Shown here: positions 37,257 through 48,939 of the stretch, piece by piece | How the letters are laid out: the number at the start of each line of letters is the position of its first letter | How positions within the stretch are numbered: the first letter of the stretch is position 1 | The notes under the pieces: generated by a model | Databases searched by the model: none | The model's input: the letters and a program-made list of their open reading frames with translations, nothing else | Told to the model about the DNA's origin: nothing | Assembly (NCBI GenBank): GCA_026686845.1 | Contig: JAIVEN010000021.1 | Span: 10,496,001 to 10,560,000, forward strand | Source of the DNA: Adenanthera pavonina | Taxonomy: Eukaryota; Streptophyta; Magnoliopsida; Fabales; Fabaceae | DNA: 64,000 bases | Direction: 5' to 3' | Made by a program: the position numbers and the translations under genes

Positions 37257-38263
37257 AACTACTAGAAAAATCAAATTTAGCGAGGAAATTTAGTGATGGA
37301 TCACTCATACCTCGCTAAATGATTTAAATAGTGAGGGAATTAGCAAGACATTATAAGTTCATAGCTATTATTAAATTTAGCAAGAGAATTAGTGAGACAT
37401 TTTTTATTCCTCACTAGATTAATACAAATAACGAGGAATTAGTGAAGTATTTTTTATTCCTCGCTAAATTATTATGAATAGCAAGGAATCTAGTGAGCGA
37501 TTTGTCCATCGCTAAATTTTTTTAAAATAATTTTAATAAATTAAAATTATTTTATTAAAAATTTAATTTTAATGAATTAAAATTTTTTTTAATAATTAAG
37601 TTATAAAATTATTTTTATTAGATAATTATTTTAAATTAATAAAAATAGTTAAATTAATTTTCATAACTTGTTGGCAAAAAATGAAACTAAAACTTCATTT
37701 ATTACAAATTCAAAATATAAAGCATTTTATGATATTAATAATTGAAAATATAATATATTTGTATTTTTTAACAATATATTAATTTGTAAATATATGTGTA
37801 TTAGTGTATAGATAAATAATATATATTTAATACTTCATACAAAGACTGCAAATATATTCTAGTTCAACTAGCAAAAGTTTGAATACAAAAGCACTGAGAG
37901 TAAGAGATCATGACTTCAAATCTAAGCAGAGGCATATTTGAAATCATTATATAACATGACAGTGACATATTACGATTATGGTGATGTGGCATGGGTGGTG
38001 GGTGACATGACGCGGTCCCGACTGTGACGTGACAATGTTGAATTTTTTGTAGTTTAGTGAGGAAATAGTAAGGAATGAGTCACTCTCTAAATCACTCGCT
38101 AATTTAGCGAGGAATTAACTTATCCCTCGCTAAACTTAGCGATGCGATTTATGGCTATCGAATTAGTGATGGATTTTATTTCTTGCTATTTTTAATTTAG
38201 TGAGGGAAAAATGGTATTTAGTGAAGGATTTGTTCCTCGTTAAATTTGATTTTTCTACTAGTC
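37257..38263. mobile_element. Non-autonomous CACTA (En/Spm) element
   Basis: Left terminus AACTACTAGAAAAATCAAATTTAGCGAGG matches the reverse complement of the right terminus, GACTAGTAGAAAAATCAAATTTAACGAGG. These are CACTA-type ends with decayed outermost bases. Both subterminal regions (37278-37520 and 38050-38240) carry many copies of TTAGCGAGG or CCTCGCTAA in both orientations, the usual subterminal transposase-binding repeats. The interior has no transposase. No clean 3-bp target duplication remains. Confidence 0.7.
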
Positions 38264-38535
38264 ATTACCAACTGGACCAACATTTGTTAGCTCATATGTA
38301 AAATTTCTATTCTTGAATGAATACATTCTTTCCAAAATAAATATTGAAATAAAAAAATTAAAGTAACTAGATATAATTTTTGAGTTTAAAAAAATAGAAG
38401 CGGTGAGTAATGTTGTAATATTATATTAAGAAGAGTAACACTCTGGATTAAAAGTAGAAAAAAATTAAAAAAAAAATCCAATTTGATGGATTTTATTCTT
38501 ATACATAATGATTACTTTTCTTGTTTGAGATACCC

Positions 38536-38575
<40 letters not shown>
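38536..38575. repeat. Compound (CA)n(TA)n microsatellite
   Basis: A run of about 12 CA units passes directly into about 7 TA units. Confidence 0.9.
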
Positions 38576-38576
<1 letters not shown>

Positions 38577-38631
38577 TCAAGCAAGGTTATTCTAATGATA
38601 ATCGAAAATTAATCTCTCTTAAAGGGTAAAA

Positions 38632-39350
38632 ATTATGGATGTGTAAAACCGAACTAAGTACCAAATATTGTAAGTATTGAATATTGAACTAAACTAAATT
38701 AAATTTGATCTATTTTGTTTGGTTATTCAATCCGAATCAGTTAATTTTTTTTAAAAAAATATTGGTTACTTTAGTTTCAATTATGACTATAAAAAGCTTA
38801 AATAAATCAAACTGAACTGAATTTTTTATTTTTTCTATTTCTATTTTGTTTGATTGTTTAATTTATTATAATGTTATGCTCTTTGAAGTCTTTTATGCAA
38901 TATCAAGATATGGTATTTTTAATTTGGTTTCTAATTTTCTTAGTTTTTTTATAATGGATATGGATTTCTTAATTTTATTTTCTTGTGATTGAGGGTAATA
39001 TTATTCCAGAATTTTTGTATTTTTTATATAGGAATATTTTTCAATATTATTTAGATAAAATATTGGAATGTATATGATTCTAAATTTTTTTCAATGTTTG
39101 GAGGCTTTTTGTATTTTCCAAAATCTTTGGAAGTTTTTGGATTTTTCTTTACAATGTGTGCCATTTTGTTTTATCCAAAGTTCCAAATTAAATTGAAAAA
39201 ACCAAATCTAACTGAAATATTTTAGTTTGATTTCGTTCCAACTTTCCAATTATTTTGGTTCGGTTTAGTGTTTTTTTGGGCCATTATTTCAGTTTCCAAT
39301 TTATTTGATTATTAGACTGAACCAAACAAAAAAACTAAATGCACATAAAA
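38632..39350. mobile_element. Possible hAT-type non-autonomous element
   Basis: The left side GGATGTGTAAAACCGAACTAA and the right side ACTGAACCAAACAAAAAAACTAAATGCAC have the oppositely oriented AAACCGAAC / GTTCGGTTT words typical of a common plant hAT MITE group. The interior repeats further TTCGGTTTAG and AACTGAA words. Borders and target-site duplication are not clear. Confidence 0.35.
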
Positions 39351-39952
39351 AAAAATCATCGAAGTGAACTTTACTTTTCCTAATAAAGTATTTTCAATGC
39401 AGTTTTTGTTCTTATTTTTGTTTGTCTAACAAATGATTTGCCCCAACCTAAAAGAGAATACAAATGAAGAAGAAAAAGAAGAAGCCTAAAATTATAATTA
39501 GAAAACTAAAAATATAAAAGCGGACTAAGCTGAAACTCTCTTTTCTCTCACAGAATCCACGGATATTGTGTGTGGATTTAATCTCTACGCACGAAAACGG
39601 CTTCCTCTCACCGGATCCTCCCCACATGCCTTCCTCTTTCCCATTATTCAGTAAGGAGAATGACACCTAAATTATTAATACCATTTAAAAAAATTGTTAA
39701 ATATTATCAGTATTATAATATTAATTTAAAAATTTTTTGCTAATTCTTCTTAAAATATACGTAAAAAATTAAAAGTTATTTTTTTCAAAAAAGTTATTTT
39801 TACTAATTCTTTTAAGAATTATTTTTCGTCATATAAGTGCCAACTTTAATTTCACCCTTACCTTTCCCCCATCCTTTCCATATCCGTTCGCCACGTCACC
39901 ATTGCACGTTTCGCTTCATGCTCGCCTCTTTCTTATAAAGACAAGGAAGAGT

Positions 39953-40395
39953 CAGGAAAAATCCTAAAAAAATACCAATAAAATAAAATATTTTTAAAAA
40001 GCAACCCCAAATTCAACTAATTTTAAATAATTATTGAAATTTTTAATTGAAATTAAAATTGAAAAGTAAAAAATAAATATACCTTTCATAACAAAGATTC
40101 ATTTGCGAGTGATAAATGTTTATTTATAAATAATAATAATATATTAGTAATTGACAGGTATTTATTTATAAGTGATAAAAGTGATATTATTGTTATTTGC
40201 AAATGAGTTATTACAAATAAATGTTTATCAGTTATAAATATATTATTATCACTTGTAAATGGATTACTTACATAAAAATATTTTTCTTTTTTCTTTCAAA
40301 TTTTAGTTTCAATTACAAACTTAATAGTTTTTAGGAATTAAGTGAATTTTAGATCGCTTTTTAAAAATATTTTATTTCCTTAATATTTTTCCAGA
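39953..40395. mobile_element. Foldback MITE with ~200-bp inverted arms
   Basis: The left arm starts CAGGAAAAATCCTAAAAA and contains AAATAAAATATTTTTAAAAAGC. The reverse complement of the right arm starts CTGGAAAAATATTAAGG and contains the same 20-base block. Inward similarity continues through AATTGAAA-TAAAATT-GAAA, CATTT-C-AGTGATAA and AATAATAATATATT. Nearly the whole element is inverted repeat, as in Mutator-type foldback MITEs. No clear target-site duplication was identified. Confidence 0.55.
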
Positions 40396-41518
40396 AAAAT
40401 TATATTTCCCGATCAAGATATAATAATATTTATTACAAATTTTCATAAAAATTCTAATTATTGATCAATGTATTTTTATTAAAAATAAAAAGAGAGAAAA
40501 AAACATTAAATACACTTTCATTTGATTTATACTCTGATCAATAAAAAAATTTAAATTAAATAAATTATTAATTTTTTTAGCTTTTGAATTCGTATATATT
40601 TTTGCTCTTTATTAAAACATATATTTTCACCTTTCTCTTTAGACCGTTGCCATCACTCATCGAGATATAAATGGGACAATAATTTAATGACATATAATAG
40701 TTTATCGTGAAAAGAAAAACATTTAAGTTGAAAAATTTTGCATTAAACAATAAAAAATTTTTAATTTTTAAATTTAAATTATTTGTAATAATTAGAATAT
40801 AAATAGTAATTTGCATTATATTATATATTATATATATATATTTATTTCCTCTATTTCAAAATATAAAATGAATTTAATGAAAAATAAAATTTTAAAATAT
40901 AAATTATTTTGTGAAAATTAATAATTACTTATTTTTTTTTTCATTTGTGCCTCATTTATTATAGATCCTAATTAAAATAGATATTTGATTTTTTCTTATA
41001 CTGATAAGAAATTAAAAAAATAAAAGTAATTAAGATGAAACAATTTAAAAAAGATGATTTTGGAAACCATAATAATTTTAAAAAAAAAGTAAAGTAGTTA
41101 AATCATGTATATAATTTAAATCAAATGGAGTGTTCTATAATAGTGAGATGCTGAATGCGTCCTTGTCCGATATGTACATCGCACTTCTACGTAGGGAGGG
41201 AGAACCACTTTTACATTTCCCACTTTTCCTCCAAAATTTAGGGGCCCACTTTCAACCAACTGCACATGCTATCCTCTCTGCCCGCGACTTTATTTTCTTT
41301 TCATTTTTCGGGAGCTATCACCATTCCAATTATTCTTTTGATATTTTATTCCTTCTCTTGGGTGTCCTCTGCTTTTTCCGTTGCCCCGTTTAATTTAAGG
41401 CTCACACTGGAGTAAAATTTTGAAAAAGAAACATAATAAAATGAAATTGAAACCCTCAAACTGATAAATCTAAATAACCAACTCAGAATTCAAATTAAAT
41501 TTTAAATGCCCTAATTAA

Positions 41519-41775
41519 TACTCCCTCTGTTCCTGTTTATAAAATATTTTAAACTATCACATATAGATATGGATGATAATTAATAACTAAATTTTTTTTA
41601 AATTATTCTTATTTAATATAGTTGATCTATAAATTAAACTCTTTAATATTAATTAACCTTTATCATTTTTAGGGACATTTTGAGTAAAAAAATTAAATAT
41701 ACTGTATAATTTATAAAATATTTTATATTATAAAACATTAATTTCTTTAAAAAGATGTCATATATAGAAATTAGT
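41519..41775. mobile_element. Stowaway-like MITE
   Basis: Left end CTCCCTCTGTTCCTGTTTATAAAATATTTT is a clear Stowaway terminus after TA. The right end is eroded (ATAAAACATT...AAAAAGATGTCATATA), so its border is approximate. Confidence 0.45.
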
Positions 41776-42209
41776 TTTTTGGGCCAACACGTGTATATAT
41801 AGAAATATCTAAGTTGGCAAGCTGCAGCCAAGACAAAAGAAAATTTTGCATTAAAAAATTTTGGCAAAAACTAATGTATTTAATTATAAAATCATAAACG
41901 ATGGATGGGAGCATTGAATGGTGCGCAAGTTTCAACTGCTCGTTGTGGTGGGACATAAAGGAGAGAGAAGATAGCAACAGAGCTCACTTGCCAGTTGCCA
42001 TACAATTTAAAACTACGAGTACCTAATCCAACACCACATTTACCCTTACACAATCTACTACTCTGTGTGTGTGTGTGTGTTAAATTTGTGGAATATATAG
42101 CTGTGGATTACATATGTATTACTAGCATATCAAAGTCCAAAACTGATGATTATCCGATATCGAACTTTTCTTGGCCAACAAATTATGGGATCAAAGTGAA
42201 CCGCATCTC

Positions 42210-42217
42210 TATATATA
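42210..42217 (+). promoter_or_regulatory. TATA box of the GASA-like pseudogene
   Basis: TATATATA in the context CTCTATATATAGC lies 53 bp upstream of the ancestral ATG. It is followed by an alternating TG/CG run (about 42232-42247). Survival of the TATA box and splice sites suggests fairly recent loss of the gene. Confidence 0.45.
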
Positions 42218-42269
42218 GCTCACCAACACAAGTGTGTGCGCGCGCGCCAAACATTTGTGTGTTGGGAAA

Positions 42270-42943
42270 ATGGGGTGAGCAAAGAAGGTTAATGCGTGCG
42301 TTTTGATTATAGCACTCGTCGCCATTTTCATGATCCCAACCCAGGTCCATCCGTTTAATTCACACAGTACTCCCACGTTCTCTATATTATTTCTCATCTC
42401 TCAAAACTAAACTGAACCAAAATGCACTATCAGCATATCATATAATTAATTTGTGCAGGTTATGGCAACCAGACGTCAGTCTCAGTCTCACGGTGAGTAT
42501 AGATCTCTTGGTTATTTCTGGGACGTCACTCGTCTTGTGTACACTGAGCTTCACATGTATAACTGAGAATTCATGAGTATCATTGTGATTAAAGTCGTGA
42601 TGGAGGATGATGTTTCAGGGGAACTATCTATGGACCTGGCAGCCTGAAGAGCTATGGTAAGCAAATCAATCATACAATATATATATATATATATATACTG
42701 CATGTTTTATGATGAATATGTTGATGAATAATGTGATGTTATAGAATGAATGAGCAGAGTGGCCAGCTGGGCAATGCTCGAGAAGGTGTAGCCAAACGCA
42801 ATACAGGAAGCCGTGCATGTTGTTCTGCCACAAGTGTCGTGCAAAGTGCCTCTGTGTTCCTCCTGGCTTCTATGCCAACAAATTAATCTGTCTGCCCCTG
42901 CTACAACAACTGGAAAACCAAGCGTGGAGGTCCCCAATGTCCT
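42270..42943 (+). pseudogene. Decayed GASA/snakin-like (GASA6-type) peptide gene
   Basis: Four ancestral exons can be followed: 42270-42344 (signal peptide, ...LIIALVAIFM), 42459-42492 or -42496, 42619-42656 (YGPGSLKSY, the GASA6-type linker) and 42758-42943 (the Cys-rich domain, with QCSRRCSQTQYRKPCM and KCLCVPPGFYANK). GT-AG sites remain. Breaks: codon 3 is TGA (42276-42278); the first domain Cys reads Trp; the second Cys of the usual CC pair reads Arg; a TCTG tandem duplication (42887-42894) shifts the frame; and after the final Cys-Pro the expected stop reads TCA. Exon 2-3 phase is kept only with the donor at 42497. Functional relatives are secreted, gibberellin-regulated 12-Cys peptides. 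Its place between MIF and GT47 matches GASA6 in Arabidopsis. Confidence 0.8.
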
Positions 42944-43302
42944 TCACTTACCTCTCCTTTCATCCCACCTACTCCCTCCCCACCACCCTTTCAATTTCTC
43001 TATCAATTACTCTCTTCCCCCCCCCCCCCTCTCTCTCTCTATATATATGTCTCTTAGGAACTGTCATCTGTATCTTGTCAAGTATATGATATGTTATATG
43101 CTCTGTAATATCTTATGTGGTCAATCACATCTAGTGATCCAATAATATTCAATCTTAATTATATTTTAGTTTAACTGTTTATTTCTCAATACCTTCTGAT
43201 GCTGTTTATGAATTCAAATCTGCCATATGCGTCACAAGATACAGCGCCATTGTGCAGCCTTCAAGAAGCGGATCATGTACAAAAATAACTAGAAGAAAAT
43301 TT

Positions 43303-43348
43303 ATATTTAGTTTAGTTTTTTTCTTTTTCTGGCCCAATATCTAGTTTA
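43303..43348. mobile_element. Micro-insertion: T-tract plus CTGGCCCA flanked by a 12-bp duplication
   Basis: ATATTTAGTTTA (43303-43314) and ATATCTAGTTTA (43337-43348) differ at one base. They enclose a 22-base insert, a T-tract interrupted by single C residues, then CTGGCCCA. The architecture matches the 13028 and 44276 loci. Confidence 0.4.
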
Positions 43349-44275
43349 CATCTTCCAATAGTATGCTGATTTTCAAACATGCACAAAATTTATTTCTAAA
43401 AGAAGAATACTTGAATTATAAATACAATAGTCCGTACCAGATATCGCCAAGCACAAAATTGTGTCCTTTATCCCCCTTACCAAGGGCCGATAGTGTTGGG
43501 CTGGAAAAAGCTTAAAAAGTGAAATTTGGGCCCATGTTTCATAGATAATGGGCTTTCATACATGGTCAAGAATATCCGCAGCTCACAACGAGCAAAGCAA
43601 CAACTCCTAAGCATGAACCATGCTTAGCCCAAAAAAAGTTCACCAATTTTAATTCAAATCTTATTTCATAATTTCCAATTTTAAACAAATACATTGTAAA
43701 ATAAAAATAATATTTTAATTGTTAATTTTTATTATTCTTTCTACTTAATTACCCCATGCGCTGCACAAGTTCGTGTCTAATCTATTAAAAAAAAGAAAAA
43801 CTGAGAAACCAGGTTGAAGAAAAACAAGAACGGACTCATTGTTCTTCTCCACCATAATATCGCCTTTCGTATGCAATAAGCTAATGAAAATGTGCAGTGC
43901 AAGTGAAATAGACAGTGTAAATGTTTGATTGAGACGTCCAATCAATACCCAAAAGAGAAGTAAAAAAGATTCTTAATAACAAAAGTTTATTAATAATCTA
44001 GTCTTGCCTTAACTCATGGCTATTGGTTTTAGTAAGAGAATTAGAGTCACTTATAAGTATGATGACTTTAGTTAAAAATTATGTAAATACAGAAAATGTT
44101 TTTGGGAGAGCTTCCTCTATATCTATATAGGACTTGATGCGGCTTGATCTGAATTAATCAAATATCAAAATAATAATTAGACCAAAATAAAAAAAAAAAA
44201 ATCTAGTCTGGCTGTTTGACAAAACTTATGAGCTCACGAATTTGGACAAAAGAAAGTTCCTAAATATGCTTTCTT

Positions 44276-44326
44276 GAATTCTTGTGACTGCTGGCAAAAA
44301 AAAAACAAAAAGAATTCTTGTGATTG
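44276..44326. mobile_element. Micro-insertion: CTGGC plus poly(A) flanked by a 15-bp duplication
   Basis: GAATTCTTGTGACTG (44276-44290) recurs as GAATTCTTGTGATTG (44312-44326). Between them are 21 bases: CTGGC then A residues with one C. This is the same structure as the 13028 insertion but in the opposite orientation, as expected for independent retroposition events. Confidence 0.5.
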
Positions 44327-45461
44327 GTTCGTGGATGTAATTTTCGAAATAGCATAACTTACAAACATCGTTAAAAAAAAAAATGGTCCCCTAGTCTATG
44401 TCGAGGATGGCCCATTTGCATACGAAGAGAAAGGCGGCGCATAAAACTAATATAAACGACGACAGACTTTAATTTTTTTTTTGGCTCACTTTACAAGTGT
44501 CATGTAATCATGTCCATTTTCTGCATGAACAAGCAGAAATGGAAATGGAGAAAATCATCAATATTCAGAAACCATTTATTTATTTTTCATATTGTAAATT
44601 GTAAGAGAAAGAGATATAATTAAAAAAATCTCTAATCTCCAAGTTGATAATGCCCATTTGCTCAGCGGCCCGTTTTGGAAAGATCATCTTTCACAATTCG
44701 CACGCCATACTTAATTAATCACATGCAAATCAATATATTTGACCATCTTACCAAAAATAAAAATCAATATGTTTTGAGTTTTACCCAGAAAATTATTAGA
44801 TACGATCCACTCGAGTTTCATAAATTCCAACTTTTTTCTTCATTTCTTTCTGGTAGAAAACCTGATTCCAGTTTTTTTCAACAAACAGATGATTTTCCAT
44901 ATAAGAATTAATTTTTCTTTAAAAAAATACGGACATTGACAACACTAAATGAAAGGAAATTATTCGTAATCAAGGCTAGTTTATTTTAGCGTACTTCAAT
45001 GATATTTCATTTTATTAATTATTGATGACACGACGAATTAACTTATGGCAACATGATCAATATTTTTTTTTTTGATAAATTTTTTTATAAGATCCGAGAA
45101 AAATAAAAATGTGAAAGATAGTCGCTATTTTTTTTTTGGCCATTTTCCAATCTATGAACAGCCAAATATGACAATGCAAGAGAATTACCCCCTCGGTTCA
45201 TTGTAAGTGATAATTGGGATAATTTTTATATTTCAAAATATGAGGAATATTAAGAATTTGTCTAGTATATTTAATAATTTTTTTAAAAAAATTCTTAATT
45301 AAGATGATATTTTTTAAAAAAAGTAGTAATACAATTCATTTATACTAATTATATGATATAAAAGATATTAACATTAAATAAAAGTATTTTTAGAAATTAT
45401 TTTATATTCTAGATAAATTTATTATTTTTCTTGGTAGATATGATTTTGTCTTTTGCCCTTA

Positions 45462-45748
45462 TACTCCTTCCAAGTCTAAATATAAGATTTTTTATTCTTA
45501 TTCTAAATATAAAACTCTTTACATTATATAAGGTAATATTTATTATACATTTTAAAAAAATATTCCTATTTAATGTATCTCAGAGAGAGAAAAAGAGATT
45601 AAATATAAGTATTTTTGGAAAAATATTATGATTTTCAATAAATACAATATAATTAACTTATATTAACTCTCATCCTTAATAAGCGTGGTTTGGTTAAAAG
45701 AATTTCATATTAATAACAAGAGAGAGTATTATGAAATGAAGGGAGTAA
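45462..45748. mobile_element. Stowaway-like MITE
   Basis: Left end ACTCCTTCCAAGTCTAAATATAAGATT; the right end shows GAGAGTATT and GAAGGGAGTA. Internally it shares TTATTCTTATTCTAAATATAAAA-type sequence with the Stowaway element at 51152-51417 in opposite orientation, so the two are probably the same subfamily. Confidence 0.45.
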
Positions 45749-46930
45749 GAGATAAAAGACAAAATCACTAAGACCAAGTAATAACTTTGTTTATAATATA
45801 AAATAGTTTAAAAAATGTTCTTATGTAATGTAAATAACTTTTATATTAAGTAATTAATACAAATAAATTGTATTACTAAATTTGGGAGAAAATAACATCT
45901 TAATCTTAATTAGAGATATTTTTAAAAAAATTATTAAATATACTATTATTATTTTTAAATATATTATTATTTCTTATATCTTAAAAAATAGAAACTCCGT
46001 GGGTTGGCCAACAAGTGATGGAGTAGACATTAAAGAATAAAGATTTATTAAATTGTTTAATATTTGATGGTTTTTAGCTCCCATAAAAAACCCAGGACTA
46101 GACCACATAAATCTCGAATATACAAGTTACTGAGTCATACATTGGCCTGCAGCTTTGTCCAAAAAGTCAATCCCTTTCCTCTTACCTTGTCTGAGAACAC
46201 GCCAATGGAGTCGCGGGGTGAAAACTGACGATCATCTACTCTTCTTGCGAGCTCGCGCTCACTCACTTTATCTGGTGATTAATTATTGAATACCCATATG
46301 CCAAATTTCATTTCATGCATTTATTCTTCTTTTTCTCTCTCCCTCTATATTGATGTTTACTTCGGATTTCTTCATTTTCCCTGAGATTTTCTTAGGTTTG
46401 CTATGACTGTACCAGCTCCAGAGCTTGTAATCTGATTGCGTGCTTACTCCCTCTCATAAGCTCTTGTTTTCCAGTTTGTCTCTTCATTTTCTTGTGCACA
46501 TTTCTCGCTGGTTCTGATTATTCGTCTTTGGACACTGAAAAAGTTTTTAATTTCTAGGTCGTTTTTGTCAATGGTTAAATATATGTCTGGTGATTTTTTT
46601 TTTCCAAATAAGACGGACCATTTCCCATTGTGCTGTATAAGGGAACTGCTTGGGAATGTGCCGCTAGAAATCATTGTCAGTAAAACTTAAAGAGTTAACC
46701 GTTTAAGAGCCACCAATGGTTTCGTCCTTTCGTATTTATGGAATGCAATTCAAGACTTCCTATGGTAGAGCCATCACCAACTTCAATTGAAGCCTCTGCT
46801 TTGTGTATTCAGTTCATGCTCTTCAATCACTAGTCACTAGTACAGAAAATAAGATCTAACTATTTTCTGCTGCTTTGCTGCCTTGCTATCGGTTGGAATT
46901 CCAGAAGTTTGCTTTCCTTGATCTTTGAAA

Positions 46931-48938
46931 ATGTCAGAGAAGAGCATGATTCCGTCGAGATTTATATTGTGTGTAATTGTGGTTTCTATGTTCCTTTTGG
47001 TCTTGTCTTCGAGTTTCCTCCTTCAGTTTAGTGATCATTCGTTGATACCTAGATCAGTGTTAGAGCTTATTCTCATCAACAACACATCATTTTATCTCAA
47101 TCCCAATAATATCAAGAAGGAACAAAATACATTCCCCCCCTTCCCTTCTGGAGACAAATATATTCAAGCTCAAAGGCCTGGGGAACTGGACTGTCAAGTT
47201 TTCAAATCAAGCCAGAAACTGAGCTCTCTACAACTACCGAGAATTATGGTGTGTGATCCAGCTCGGGCTCTTTTAAGAGTGTTCATGTATGACTTGCCCC
47301 CTGAATTTCACTTCGGGATATTGGGTTGGAAGGGAAGTGAAAACCAAATATGGCCACACGTGGATAACCCAAAACTCATCCCATCATATCCAGGTGGACT
47401 AAATTTACAGCACAGTCCAGAATACTGGCTCACCCTTGATCTCCTGTCATCAAACTCTGCAGATGTTGTCCGACCTTGCACTGCAGTTAGAGTGCAGAAT
47501 TCAAGTCAAGCAGATGTAATTTTTGTTCCATTTTTCTCATCTCTGAGTTACAATCGGCTCTCTAAACTTAAAGGGAATGAGAAAATTAGCAGTAACAAAA
47601 TGTTGCAAGAAAAGTTGGTACAGTTTCTTATGGGCCAGGAAGAATGGAGACGTTCCGGAGGGAAAGATCATCTCATTGTAGCTCACCATCCTAATAGCAT
47701 GCTGGATGCAAGAAGAAAGTTGGGTTCTGCCATTCTTGTTCTTGCAGATTTTGGAAGGTATCCTGTTGAAATAGCCAATGTAAATAAAGATGTTATAGCA
47801 CCCTATAAACACCTAGTAGGTACCATACCAAGAGCAGAATCATTTTCATATAAGGAGCGTCCCACTCTCTTGTATTTCCAAGGGGCAATATACAGGAAAG
47901 ATGTGAGTATCTGCCATACTCCTTTTATCAGTTTAATGCATTACTACTTCTTTATGAAAAATGTCTAACATTGATTTTTGTGATTATCTTTTGCTCCGTT
48001 TTGGCTGGTAATTTTATCTACAATACAAAATATAAAAAAGAAAGTTTTTTGCTCTTTGCATAATTTGGCAGAGAGTACACCTCTTATTATTTTGAGATGT
48101 TGATAATATTATGATATATAAAGTTGCGTCACTGTTGCCAGAAATTATAATGAAACTATTGATGGGTCTTAACAACTTAACCTTTTGAATTGAAGTGGTC
48201 TTTGATATGATGTTAGAGCCTCTGTGACTGAGTGATCAAGAGTTTGATCCTTGTCACCCCCATGTCTTGCTTTTTCCCTAAAAGTTTTATTAGCCTTGTT
48301 AGTGCATGTCCTTTTACCAATTTACTATCCATATCAATTTTATGGTTTACTAATTTTAAATCTTCAAGACAAGTATATATTCAAACTGTTCTGATTTTAA
48401 AGTGGAAACTCTTCAGGGAGGAATTATTCGCCAAGAACTGTATTACCTTCTCAAAGATGAGAAAGATGTGCATTTTGCATTTGGAACCATAAGAGGAAAG
48501 GGGGTACATGAAGCAAGTCATGGAATGGCCTCATCTAAATTCTGCCTTAACATTGCTGGAGATACTCCATCCTCCAATCGTCTCTTTGATGCTATAGCAA
48601 GCCACTGTGTTCCTGTGATTATTAGTGATGAAATTGAGCTACCATTCGAAGATATCTTGGACTACTCAGACTTCTGCTTATTTGTCCGTGCCAAGGATGC
48701 TGTGAGGAAAGGCTATCTGCTAAATCTGCTTAGATCAATTGCACAGGAGAAGTGGACTGAGATGTGGGAAAGATTGAAGGAGATTACATTGCACTTTGAG
48801 TATCAATATCCATCCCAAGCTGGGGATGCTGTGAGTATGGTTTGGCAGGAAGTTGCACACAAGGTTTCTTCTGCCCGGTTTGATTTGCACAGGGAGAACA
48901 GATACAAGAAGTCTCAGCTTTTTGTGAAGACTGACTGA
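46931..48938 (+). CDS. Exostosin-family (GT47) glycosyltransferase, ARAD-like
   Basis: Two exons, 46931-47902 and 48417-48938, joined by a GT-AG intron, encode 497 aa. I start at ATG 46931; the in-frame TTG just upstream is not credible. One hydrophobic segment (about residues 10-32) gives the type II Golgi topology of the family. The exostosin domain begins at about 115 (RVFMYDLPPEFHFG) and includes LNLQHSPEYWL, ADVIFVPFFSSLSYNR, HHPNSMLDARRKL, YFQGAIYRKD, then FCLNIAGDTPSSNRLFDAI (366-384) and IELPFED, probably the nucleotide-sugar site. Plant GT47 enzymes build pectin, xyloglucan or xylan side chains; the closest types are often annotated as probable arabinosyltransferases. Donor and acceptor are not predictable here. 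It occupies the At1g74680 position in the conserved block. Confidence 0.9.
48190..48290 (+). repeat. Possible tRNA-derived SINE fragment in the GT47 intron
   Basis: Inside the intron, GTGACTGAGTGATCAAGAGTTTGATCC ends with a B-box-like GAGTTTGATCC (consensus GGTTCGANTCC). CTTGTCACCCCCATGTCTTGC follows. No good A-box or complete tRNA fold is visible. Confidence 0.25.
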
Positions 48939-48939
48939 A

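Larger units (their letters stand above)
39360..42200. other. Intergenic, upstream of the GASA pseudogene
   Basis: A+T-rich with no supported gene. It includes a foldback element at 39953-40395 and a Stowaway-like element at 41519-41775. Short frames here (for example 41130-41393) have no recognisable motif. Confidence 0.5.
43000..46900. other. Intergenic, upstream of the GT47 gene
   Basis: No gene is supported. It holds two micro-insertions (43303-43348, 44276-44326), poly(T) tracts followed by GGC, a Stowaway-like MITE, and at about 46130-46930 the less AT-rich promoter and leader of GT47. A 5'UTR intron is possible there but cannot be shown. Confidence 0.5.

Noticed and set aside
42755..43145. 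Long Pro/Ser/Leu-rich frames after the GASA remnant
   Set aside because: They arise from reading past the frameshift into the 3' region with C-rich and CT-rich tracts.
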